From: CAYYKD01 sp964471825
GTDB lineage: Bacteria; Spirochaetota; GWE2-31-10; CAYYKD01
Length of the DNA stretch: 64,000 nucleotides
NCBI GenBank assembly: GCA_964471825.1
Contig: CAYYKD010000003.1
Span: 74,349 to 138,348, forward strand
Direction of reading: 5' to 3'
Each line of letters opens with the position of its first letter. Position 1 is the stretch's first letter. The position numbers were made by a program, and so were the translations under genes. The notes under the pieces are model-generated. The model worked only from the letters and a program-made list of their open reading frames with translations, searched no databases and was not told where the DNA came from. Below are positions 16,912-24,601 of this stretch, in pieces.

Positions 16912-17889
16912 TTAAAAATTATTTAGTTCATCTATAAAAGTGTTATCTTCTTCAGGTGTTCGACCCCTTGTAGTCAGATATCCTCCGGTTAATATCCCAT
17001 TTGCTCCGGACAACATTAGAAGTCCTTGAAAATCTTTCATCTTGGTCTCTCGTCCTGCAGCAAACTTAATAGTCTTAGTTGGATTTATAAGCCTAAAGAT
17101 TGCAAAGGTTTTAGCTATCTCTGCCACCGTAACGGATTTGGCACCTTCAAGAGGTGTACCCTTAATGGGGATTAACACATTTAAAGGGATTACATCGGCA
17201 TCAAGTTCTTTGAGCGTGTATGCCATTTTTATTCTATCCTGCATTGTTTCACCTAGGCCGATTATTCCACCTGAGCAAACCCTTATGCCGTTTTTCTTTA
17301 GAAGTTTTACAGTATTAATCCTGTCATCAATTGAGTGTGTTGTTGCAACAAGTTCACCATATTTAGAAGGATCAACCTGAAGGTTGTGGTTATACTCAAC
17401 AATTTTGTGTTCAGCTAAAGCCTTCGCTGTTATTTCGGATAGAATTCCAAAAGAACCGCAAACATTAAGTCCGGGAAACTTTTTATAAATTTCATCGATA
17501 GCTTTAAGTATTAGTTTAAATTCATCGTTAATCTCTGAATATCCCCAACCGCTTGTAACCAGACCAAAAGTTTTTACCCCTGATCTATAGGTCTTTTCAG
17601 CATCCTCTAATATCTTTTCTAAAGATGCAAGGGGATAGACCTCAACATTTGTTGAATGGTGGATTGATTGTGAACAATACTTGCAGTTTTGCTCACACTC
17701 GCCTGACTTAGTATTCATTATAGTGCAGACCTCGACACCATTAGTAAATTTATTTTTTACTTTATTTGCAAGGGATAATAGATCCATTATATCATCGCCA
17801 TTTATTTGTTCAACAAGATTAGCACTTTCAATACTTAATTCTATTCCGTCAAGGACTCTATAAAAATCGCTTATTATACTATTTATCAA
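16912..17889 (-). CDS. bioB: Biotin synthase (BioB)
   Basis: A radical-SAM enzyme inserting sulfur into dethiobiotin. The [4Fe-4S] motif reads G-E-C-E-Q-N-C-K-Y-C-S-Q-S (CxxxCxxC, about residues 62-72). Also present are the conserved E-Y-N-H-N-L-Q segment, C-S-G-G-I-I-G-L-G-E and the [2Fe-2S]-ligand Arg in F-A-A-G-R-E (about 270). The length of 325 is normal. The start is a TTG at 17889 with GGAG six bases before it; that GGAG overlaps the last codons of rnfB, whose stop is three bases from the bioB start. bioB is therefore translationally tied to the Rnf genes. Confidence 0.95.
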   Translation of the reverse strand: MINSIISDFYRVLDGIELSIESANLVEQINGDDIMDLLSLANKVKNKFTNGVEVCTIMNTKSGECEQNCKYCSQSIHHSTNVEVYPLASLEKILEDAEKTYRSGVKTFGLVTSGWGYSEINDEFKLILKAIDEIYKKFPGLNVCGSFGILSEITAKALAEHKIVEYNHNLQVDPSKYGELVATTHSIDDRINTVKLLKKNGIRVCSGGIIGLGETMQDRIKMAYTLKELDADVIPLNVLIPIKGTPLEGAKSVTVAEIAKTFAIFRLINPTKTIKFAAGRETKMKDFQGLLMLSGANGILTGGYLTTRGRTPEEDNTFIDELNNF

Positions 17890-17892
17890 ATC

Positions 17893-18849
17893 TTACTCCG
17901 TTTTATGAATATTTTCTTTATTAAAAAGTCTATTTTTTAACTCTACAGTAGCATCTGATGGCGGCAAGTTTTCATTGATTTTTTCCGGTGAAATTTTAAC
18001 CGGAATATGCACTGGTGCCTTATCAACTACCGGCTTATTCTTAACAAATGATTTCTGGTCTTTTATAGGAAGAATTACATCAGCAGGACATTTTATAGCG
18101 GCCGCGTGAAGATCTCCAGTTATATTATAGTTTACTACTGCAAGATTGTTATTGACGGTAATTCTACCTGGGTCTGATATTCTCTCACAAATCTTACAGC
18201 CGATACATCCCTTTTTACATATTTCTTTTACTGTTTTTCCATTATAGTAACTGGAACAGGCAACAAAGTGCCCCCCTGTTTCAGGAATCATCTTTATTAC
18301 TTTTGGCGGACACACCGTTACGCATCTCTCACAACTAATACACAGATTGGAATCAACCCATACTCTATTTAGTTCATCCCGCTTAATTGCATCGACAGGG
18401 CAGACCCTGATACAGTTACCGTTCCCAACACAACCATATTTACACTTTTTGTCACCATTAAAAAGGTTGTAGACAACAGAGCAGTCTTCCTCGCCATCAA
18501 ATATATAATCTTTAGCGGCTACTCTATCATCGCCCAGACACATGACCTTAGCAACCATCTTCATCTTTGTTATTGGTTTTATTCCAAGAATATTGCCGAT
18601 GATCTTAGCAGATTTTTCTCCACCCGGTGTACAGAGGTTTATCTCAATGCCGTTTTTTAATATTGCATCAGCATAGCCTGCACAACCCGGATATCCGCAC
18701 GCACCACAGTTGACCCCAGGTAGTGCGGCTTGAATAAGACCAATTCTAGGATCCTCTTTTACAGCAAAAACTTTTGCCAGGAAGGCAAGGGCTATTCCAA
18801 AAACAAATCCTAATATACTTAGTAATAATATTCCCCAAAAAATTCCCAT
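17893..18849 (-). CDS. rnfB: Rnf complex subunit B (iron-sulfur protein)
   Basis: An N-terminal membrane anchor (about 1-26) is followed by the Fe-S domain N-C-G-A-C-G-Y-P-G-C-A-G-Y with a fourth Cys (I-N-L-C). Ferredoxin-like motifs follow: C-V-G-N-G-N-C-I-R-V-C-P, C-I-S-C-E-R-C-V-T-V-C-P-P, and a third set C-K-K-G-C-I-G-C-K-I-C plus I-K-C-P. RnfB takes electrons from reduced ferredoxin and passes them to the membrane Rnf subunits. At 318 residues with several clusters it is the long form seen in anaerobes. The tail after about 265 is a Pro/Lys-rich linker. It is the last rnf gene, directly upstream of bioB. Confidence 0.94.
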   Translation of the reverse strand: MGIFWGILLLSILGFVFGIALAFLAKVFAVKEDPRIGLIQAALPGVNCGACGYPGCAGYADAILKNGIEINLCTPGGEKSAKIIGNILGIKPITKMKMVAKVMCLGDDRVAAKDYIFDGEEDCSVVYNLFNGDKKCKYGCVGNGNCIRVCPVDAIKRDELNRVWVDSNLCISCERCVTVCPPKVIKMIPETGGHFVACSSYYNGKTVKEICKKGCIGCKICERISDPGRITVNNNLAVVNYNITGDLHAAAIKCPADVILPIKDQKSFVKNKPVVDKAPVHIPVKISPEKINENLPPSDATVELKNRLFNKENIHKTE

Positions 18850-18873
18850 AAAAAAATCCTTTTTAAAAAAATA

Positions 18874-19473
18874 TTAAGGAGTTAAGTAACTCAACATAGA
18901 CTTATCAGCTGCAAAGAAGGCTAGAGCCATAAGCCCTGCAGTAATAAATGCAATAGGGACACCCCTAAAAGGTTTAGGAATATCTACAAGTTCGAGTTTC
19001 TCCCTGATTGTTGCCATTAAGAATAGAGCAAGGAAAAAACCTATTCCACCCGCAAAACCATGAAGAGTAGAAGAGATAAATGTCAGCTTTTTATCAATAT
19101 TTAAGACAGCGACACCAAGGACTGCACAGTTTGTAGTAATCAATGGCAGGAATATACCAAGAGCATTGTATAGTGTTGGGAACATTTTTTTCATTATTAT
19201 CTCAATAGCCTGAACAAGAGTAGCAATGACAAGTATAAATGTAACAATTTTTAAATAGGTGATATTAAAAAATGTATTTGCGAGAATTCCATGATAGATA
19301 ATGTAGGTAACCATACTTGCGAGAGTCATTACAAATGTTACCGCAAGCCCCATTCCGACTACAGAATCCAGCTTCTTGCTTACGCCAATAAAAGGGCAGA
19401 TGCCTAGGAATTGTGCGAGTACAAAGTTATTGATAAAAATTGTTCCTATAAGAATTGCAATTATTTCTTTCAT
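18874..19473 (-). CDS. rnfA: Rnf complex subunit A
   Basis: A 199-residue integral membrane protein with six hydrophobic segments and the family motifs N-N-F-V-L-A-Q-F-L-G-I-C-P-F (about 15-28) and T-T-N-C-A-V-L-G-V-A (about 106-115). The paired cysteines in these motifs hold the intramembrane [2Fe-2S] cluster shared with RnfE. RnfA and RnfE have opposite topologies and carry electrons across the membrane. The gap to rnfB is 24 bases and to rnfE 27 bases. Confidence 0.94.
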   Translation of the reverse strand: MKEIIAILIGTIFINNFVLAQFLGICPFIGVSKKLDSVVGMGLAVTFVMTLASMVTYIIYHGILANTFFNITYLKIVTFILVIATLVQAIEIIMKKMFPTLYNALGIFLPLITTNCAVLGVAVLNIDKKLTFISSTLHGFAGGIGFFLALFLMATIREKLELVDIPKPFRGVPIAFITAGLMALAFFAADKSMLSYLTP

Positions 19474-19500
19474 GCTAATACCTCTAATTCATCCATAAAA

Positions 19501-20190
19501 TTAACTTTTCTTATTTTTAATGGCACTAATAAATGCAAGAATTAGCCCAAGTACAAAAAATGCTCCTGCAGGCAAAACTAATATCATTGCTCCGCTATAG
19601 ACTTCGATGTTGCCAAAAGTTACAATACCGCCATTTCCAAACGGGAGATTCCAGACATCCTTAGCACCGAAAGAGGTAAAATCAATTGCCCATTTACCAA
19701 ATACCTCTCTAAAGAAGCTGATGATAATAAGAGCGCCTGTAAACCCTAAACCCATCCCCAGGGCATCAAAAATGGATGGAACAACGGTGTTTTTACTTGC
19801 AAAGGCCTCTGCTCTGCCTAATATGATGCAATTTACAACTATAAGTGGAATAAAAACTCCAAGTGTGTCGGCAAGAACAGGGAAAAATGCTTTTATCAGC
19901 AGATCAATTATAGTTACAAAGGTCGCAATTATTACAATGTAGGCCGGGATTCTAACCTTATCAGGAATATAATCTTTTAATATTGAGATTAGTATGTTGG
20001 AGCAGATAAGGACAAATGTCGTTGCAACTCCCATACCAATTCCATTTGCAATCATGGTTGTTGTTCCTAATGTCGGACACAAGCCAAGCATAATAACAAA
20101 TATAGGATTTTCTTTTATTAATCCCTTTGTGAATTCTCTAATGTTGTTTATACCGCTGTTATCCGGATTATCTATGTTTTCAGCACTCAT
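19501..20190 (-). CDS. rnfE: Rnf complex subunit E
   Basis: A 229-residue integral membrane protein homologous to RnfA, with six hydrophobic segments. The motif pair P-I-F-V-I-M-L-G-L-C-P-T-L-G-T-T and I-V-V-N-C-I-I-L-G-R-A-E-A-F-A, each with one Cys, is typical of RnfE/NqrD. It contributes to the intramembrane Fe-S cluster. Its start lies four bases from the rnfG stop, so the two are coupled. Confidence 0.94.
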   Translation of the reverse strand: MSAENIDNPDNSGINNIREFTKGLIKENPIFVIMLGLCPTLGTTTMIANGIGMGVATTFVLICSNILISILKDYIPDKVRIPAYIVIIATFVTIIDLLIKAFFPVLADTLGVFIPLIVVNCIILGRAEAFASKNTVVPSIFDALGMGLGFTGALIIISFFREVFGKWAIDFTSFGAKDVWNLPFGNGGIVTFGNIEVYSGAMILVLPAGAFFVLGLILAFISAIKNKKS

Positions 20191-20194
20191 TATT

Positions 20195-20755
20195 TTATCC
20201 TTTTAGATTTTCCTTCATAATTTTTAATGCTCTGTCCACGGCCTCTGTTATCCCGTTAAATGTAATAGTAGCTCCTGATATAGCCTCAGCATCATCCGGT
20301 GATAACATATGTTTAGCCTTTGGAAATGGCTTAGAATTTGTATTTGTGCCGATAAATTTTTTCATATAGGCATCATCTTTAGCTTTGCTGCCAATTCCGG
20401 GAGTTTCGCTATTTGATAACAGCTTCATGTTTAAGACCTTAAAATTCTTATCTGTGGCAACTAGAATTTTCATCTCTCCACCGTACCCATTTCCAGTTGT
20501 TGAGACTATATAACCGGCAAGTTGTTTTTTTAGCTTTGCCTCATAGTAGTAGAGTTGAGATTCATCAAGTCCGTCGAACAGTTTTTTCTCAGAGAATGTA
20601 CAACCCGGCATAAGAAACTTGTTTGCGGCACTTTCTACAGCCATCTGGTTGGACTTGATCTTTTTTTCTGTAAGTGCATTTACGATACCGAGCAGGAGAA
20701 CCGCAGATGAACATATAATAGTAAGTCTTAAGGCAATTTTTAAATAGTTATTCAT
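20195..20755 (-). CDS. rnfG: Rnf complex subunit G (covalent flavoprotein)
   Basis: One N-terminal transmembrane helix (about 7-27) and a periplasmic FMN-binding domain. The flavinylation motif is S-G-A-T (I-S-G-A-T-I-T-F, about 159-166), where the Thr carries FMN by a phosphoester bond in the family. The G-Y-G-G-E-M-K-I and E-T-P-G-I-G-S-K-A segments complete the FMN-binding-domain pattern. The 186-residue length is normal. Flavinylation would need an ApbE transferase, which is not encoded in this window. Confidence 0.94.
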   Translation of the reverse strand: MNNYLKIALRLTIICSSAVLLLGIVNALTEKKIKSNQMAVESAANKFLMPGCTFSEKKLFDGLDESQLYYYEAKLKKQLAGYIVSTTGNGYGGEMKILVATDKNFKVLNMKLLSNSETPGIGSKAKDDAYMKKFIGTNTNSKPFPKAKHMLSPDDAEAISGATITFNGITEAVDRALKIMKENLKG

Positions 20756-20766
20756 AGTTTACCCTT

Positions 20767-21849
20767 CTAATCTTTTATCTTAACGCCACCCATAGGCCGT
20801 CTTTTTATTAAGATGTCTATGGCAGGAGTCAAGAGATTCATAAATAATATAGAGAGACTTACACCCTCAGGCAGCCCCCCAAATGATCTTACAAGTATTG
20901 TAATTAATCCGCACCCTATACCAAAAAGAATTCTCCCTTTGATAGTAATAGGTGTTGTAACCATATCTGTGGCACAAAAAAATGCACCAAAGACTAGGCC
21001 TCCTGTAAAAAGTTGAAATAATACATCGCCTGTAAAATAGCCCGATCCGTATTTTAGACCGTCAAACACCCAGGCAAAGATTAATGCGGATAGAATAAAA
21101 CTAAGAGGAATCTCAAGTGTTATTATTTTTTTGTATATTAGATAGGCCGCACCGATGAGAAGTAAAAATATAGAGATCTCTCCAATACTTCCGCCCTTAA
21201 ATCCAAAAAAAAGATCGAAGTATGTGCCGCCATTTTCCAGACCGATATTTTGAAGTATGTCCATAGGACCCGTTGTCGCGTCTGTAACAGTGCCTTGTAA
21301 AAAAGCACCCTTTACTATATTAAGAGGAGTTGCTGATGTTACGGTGTCAATTTTGTTTTGACTGAAAAAATTGCAGATACCTCCGTATGAAAATGGTACT
21401 GCCCAGGTCGTCATATGTTTAGTCCATGCAAATAGAGCAAAAATTCTTGCTGCTATGGCGGGGGTTGCCCAGTTGCATCCCAATCCGCCAAATGCTTGTT
21501 TAACTATTGCAATTGCAAATATCGAAGAGATGACGGGTATATATAGAGGGACTGTAGGCGGCATATTTAATGCAACAATGAGTCCAGTTAATAATGCGGA
21601 TCCATCTGTTAAAGTCTTAATTGGTTTTCTTCTCATTAATAAGATGAAAAACTCAGAAATTACTGCTCCGGCGATAGAACTAAGAACAACAAACATGGCA
21701 CTACAGCCAAACGAATAAACACCAAACACTGTTGCCGGCATAAGTGCCAGAGTAACCAGCCACATAATCTTCTTTGTAGTATCAGAATTCAATATATGAG
21801 GTGAGGATGAAACTGTAAGCATTCGATTCTGGATTGATTTATCAGACAT
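20767..21849 (-). CDS. rnfD: Rnf complex subunit D (covalent flavoprotein)
   Basis: A 360-residue membrane protein with about nine to ten hydrophobic segments and the NqrB/RnfD pattern S-S-P-H near the N-terminus. The FMN-attachment site is in T-S-A-T-P-L (about 172-177). Further conserved pieces are L-G-C-N-W-A-T-P-A-I-A-A-R and F-F-C-A-T-D-M-V-T-T-P. It probably forms the ion path together with RnfG. It lies four bases from rnfC. Confidence 0.94.
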   Translation of the reverse strand: MSDKSIQNRMLTVSSSPHILNSDTTKKIMWLVTLALMPATVFGVYSFGCSAMFVVLSSIAGAVISEFFILLMRRKPIKTLTDGSALLTGLIVALNMPPTVPLYIPVISSIFAIAIVKQAFGGLGCNWATPAIAARIFALFAWTKHMTTWAVPFSYGGICNFFSQNKIDTVTSATPLNIVKGAFLQGTVTDATTGPMDILQNIGLENGGTYFDLFFGFKGGSIGEISIFLLLIGAAYLIYKKIITLEIPLSFILSALIFAWVFDGLKYGSGYFTGDVLFQLFTGGLVFGAFFCATDMVTTPITIKGRILFGIGCGLITILVRSFGGLPEGVSLSILFMNLLTPAIDILIKRRPMGGVKIKD

Positions 21850-21852
21850 AAA

Positions 21853-23199
21853 TTAACTCTTCCCCTTAGATTTTTCAATTACAAGTTTACGAGCAAGTTC
21901 CTTGCCGGTTCTAAATACCTGAACAAGTGGAATTCTTGCAGGACATACCCAGGCACATGATCCGCATTCCTTACAATAGAGCAAACCATATTTAAGTGAC
22001 TTTTCAAAAAGGTCATTTTTAAGATATCTGTTTAGTAGGGTAGGCATGAGTCCAAATGCACAGGCGTTTATGCATTTTCCACAATTTATACAGGTTCCAT
22101 TTTTTTCATATGAACCGGTTTCTTCCTCTGTCAAGGCGATTACTGCAGAACAGCCTTTTGTTATAGGGACATCAAGATTCATCTGTGAAAAACCCATCAT
22201 AGGTCCACCGATAATAATTTTTTTTACATTTGGCTTTAATCCGCCACATTCTTCAATTATTTCTTTTAATAGAGTGCCAACCTTTACTTTTAGGTTTTTT
22301 GGTTCAACAATCCCTTGTCCTGTAACCGTAACTACCCTCTCAATAAGAGGCTTATCATATATAATTGCCTCTGCTACCGCCAATATAGTTGAAACATTTG
22401 ATACGACGACACCAACTTCAAGCGGGATCTTGTCAACAGGAACAATTCTTCCTGTAATCGCCTTTATCAGTTGTTTTTCATCTCCCTGAGGATACTTTAC
22501 TTTCAATGGAACAATTTGTATATCATATTTATTATGGCACAATGCCTTAAGTCTCTTAATAGCGTCTTTTTTATTTGATTCAATGCCTATACAAACTTTA
22601 CCGGCATCAAGAACCTTTTTAATAATTTCTACCCCTTCAAGAAAATCTTCACTCTTGTCTATCATTATTCTATGATCACTTGTAATAAATGGTTCGCATT
22701 CTGCTCCATTAATCAAAAAGTAGTCAACTTTTTTATTCTGTGGTATTACGAACTTAACATGGGATGGGAATGTTGCTCCGCCTAGACCTACAATTCCATA
22801 TTCTTGAATCTTAGATGAGATCGCTTCTTTTGGTAATGAACGCCAGTCGGTGATAATTAGCTGTTTTCCGGATTTTTTGAATTCTCCTTCAAGTTCTATT
22901 ACTATAACCTTGCTCTTTCGTCCTATATTTAAATATAACTCTTCTATAGCTACTACTGTTCCGGGTATAGAGGAATGAATATTACCGGATACAAATCCCG
23001 GTGCTTTAGCTATCAACTCCCCCTCTTCCACTTTTTGTCCGACAGTTACAATAATCTCTGCCGGTGCACCAATGTGTTGAGAAACAGGTATATACGCTCT
23101 ATTAGGTATATCAGCACTTTCAATTTTCCTGTTTTTTGTGAAACCTTTGAAACTTTCTGGATGTATGCCAGTATGACCAAACCCTTTTTCAAAAAACAT
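21853..23199 (-). CDS. rnfC: Rnf complex subunit C (NADH/FMN-binding, Fe-S)
   Basis: A 448-residue peripheral subunit that exchanges electrons with NAD(H) on the cytoplasmic side. The N-terminal barrel contains G-F-G-H-T-G-I-H-P, the Rossmann-like part has G-L-G-G-A-T-F-P-S-H-V-K (about 134-145) and N-G-A-E-C-E-P-F-I-T-S-D. The C-terminal ferredoxin domain has C-I-N-C-G-K-C-I-N-A-C and C-K-E-C-G-S-C-A-W-V-C-P (two [4Fe-4S] clusters). It is first in the operon. The ATG has AGAGG about nine bases upstream and a near-consensus promoter about 30 bases upstream. Confidence 0.95.
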   Translation of the reverse strand: MFFEKGFGHTGIHPESFKGFTKNRKIESADIPNRAYIPVSQHIGAPAEIIVTVGQKVEEGELIAKAPGFVSGNIHSSIPGTVVAIEELYLNIGRKSKVIVIELEGEFKKSGKQLIITDWRSLPKEAISSKIQEYGIVGLGGATFPSHVKFVIPQNKKVDYFLINGAECEPFITSDHRIMIDKSEDFLEGVEIIKKVLDAGKVCIGIESNKKDAIKRLKALCHNKYDIQIVPLKVKYPQGDEKQLIKAITGRIVPVDKIPLEVGVVVSNVSTILAVAEAIIYDKPLIERVVTVTGQGIVEPKNLKVKVGTLLKEIIEECGGLKPNVKKIIIGGPMMGFSQMNLDVPITKGCSAVIALTEEETGSYEKNGTCINCGKCINACAFGLMPTLLNRYLKNDLFEKSLKYGLLYCKECGSCAWVCPARIPLVQVFRTGKELARKLVIEKSKGKS

Positions 23200-23227
23200 C
23201 TTATGTTGCCTCTAATTTTTTGATGTT

Positions 23228-23256
23228 ACTATACAAAGATATTTTAAATGTGTCAA
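23228..23256 (-). promoter_or_regulatory. Promoter of the rnfCDGEAB-bioBAF unit
   Basis: Minus strand: TTGACA (23256-23251), a 17-base spacer and TATAGT (23233-23228). The start of transcription would be about 20 bases before the rnfC ATG. No other good promoter is seen inside the nine-gene unit, whose gaps are 3-28 bases. Confidence 0.8.
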
Positions 23257-23451
23257 TAAATTATTTAAGTAAAAGAAGGTATATACATCTTTTATCCTGT
23301 GCTTGAAAAGTAATTGTCGGGTAAAAGTGTAGTTTGAATTTCAAGGGAATGTTCTATAAGGGAAGGAAATGATATATAGGGATTGAATAAACAATTAAGG
23401 ATTGAATAGGCGATTGGAGTATAGATGTGAGTTGAATAGATGAGGGATTGT

Positions 23452-23532
23452 GGGGGACAACTTATGCCTGTCTAATTTTGTGAGAAATATCAATTGACAT
23501 ATACAATTATCATCAAACATAGGCTGTCCCTC
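23452..23532 (-). repeat. GGGACAACCTA/TAGGTTGTCCC element, copy A (reverse orientation)
   Basis: The plus strand reads GGGGGACAACTTATGCCTGTC at the left end and CATAGGCTGTCCCTCC at the right end, about 80 bases apart. The left end is the reverse complement of the right end of copies C and D (...GACAGGCATAGGTTGTCCCC), so this copy is inverted. It lies in the 479-bp divergent gap between rnfC and the glycosyltransferase gene, which otherwise holds two promoters and an AT-rich patch (23379-23450) with scattered copies of GGATTGAATA. Confidence 0.75.
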
Positions 23533-23602
23533 CTTATCATAAGCCGACAAAAAACAGAAATCGTTTCTCATGGGTTATGGTTTTAAGATGAAAAAGTTTT
23601 CT

Positions 23603-23631
23603 TTGACATTTTTCTTTCTCTGTAGTATAAA
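23603..23631 (+). promoter_or_regulatory. Promoter of the fucosyltransferase-like gene
   Basis: TTGACA (23603-23608), 17-base spacer, TATAAA (23626-23631). The gene's ATG is 48 bases further on, after a GGGG ribosome-binding site. Confidence 0.75.
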
Positions 23632-23678
23632 TTGGTATATATAGATTATCAAATTAAAAATTAAAATTTGGGGTAAAA

Positions 23679-24497
23679 ATGCTGATTCTACAGTCTGTCG
23701 GCGGTCTTTGTAATAGAATAAGAGCAATAGACACAATGCTCTCATTATCAAGAAAAATAGATACTAAGCTTGTAGTTTATTGGGATAGAAATGATGAATT
23801 AAATGCATCTTTTACCGCTCTATTTGATTTTAGAAATCAATTTGTCTTAAAGGAAACTAAGTACCATTCTAAAAACCATCCGTCTACAAAAATAAAAAAT
23901 CTTATTGCACGAATAAAGTTATATAGATTTTTTAAATTTTTAGGGTATAGCGGGGTTTACTATGTGGATGACATTGTTAAAATGAAAGAACAGGGGTTCG
24001 ATTTTACATCATTAGATAGAGACAAAAATTATTACTTTTATTTCTATGCTAAGATCATAGAGAATCCAACTCCATATCAGGAGTTTACACCGCAGCCCTA
24101 TATAATGAAGATCATTGATCAGGTTACGGCCGGGTTCACACCTCATACTATCGGAGTTCATATTAGAAGAACTGACAATACACATTCTATTAAGAATAGC
24201 CCTGTACAGCTCTTTGTTGACAGAATGGCAAAAGAGTTGGAGCTTAATCCTCTAACGAATTTTTATCTTGCAACAGATGATCCGGAGACTGAGCAATTTG
24301 TAGAGTCAAATTTTCCCGGTAAAATTATGAAGTACAGTAAGGAACTATCAAGAAGTAGTGAGACCGGCATTAGAGATGCAGTAGTTGATCTCTGGGCATT
24401 ATCACGAACAAAAAAGATACTTGGGTCATTCTACAGTTCTTTTAGTCATACTGCAGCTGAAATTGGAGGAATTCCGGAAATTACCATTAAAGAGTGA
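23679..24497 (+). CDS. Fucosyltransferase-like glycosyltransferase (GT-B, NodZ/O-FucT type)
   Basis: A 272-residue protein beginning S-V-G-G-L-C-N-R-I-R-A, like the G-G-L-(G/C)-N-R start of several fucosyltransferase families. In the middle it has I-G-V-H-I-R-R-T-D-N (about 162-171), the GDP-fucose-binding H-x-R-R-T-D motif of the GT11/GT23/O-FucT group. A C-terminal pattern A-V-V-D-L-W-A-L-S-R-T-K and F-Y-S-S-F-S-H-T-A-A also fits that group. No signal peptide or membrane helix is seen. The acceptor is unknown; surface polysaccharide or lipid is a guess. It is a single-gene unit with its own promoter. Confidence 0.72.
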   Translation: MLILQSVGGLCNRIRAIDTMLSLSRKIDTKLVVYWDRNDELNASFTALFDFRNQFVLKETKYHSKNHPSTKIKNLIARIKLYRFFKFLGYSGVYYVDDIVKMKEQGFDFTSLDRDKNYYFYFYAKIIENPTPYQEFTPQPYIMKIIDQVTAGFTPHTIGVHIRRTDNTHSIKNSPVQLFVDRMAKELELNPLTNFYLATDDPETEQFVESNFPGKIMKYSKELSRSSETGIRDAVVDLWALSRTKKILGSFYSSFSHTAAEIGGIPEITIKE

Positions 24498-24601
24498 GGT
24501 CTTTTTATTATTTGTTGTATTTTTACAATACACAAAGTTGATATTGTTAAATTGCTGAGGTGAATTTGCCGAAGATATAGTTTAAACATTTATGAGGGTC
24601 T

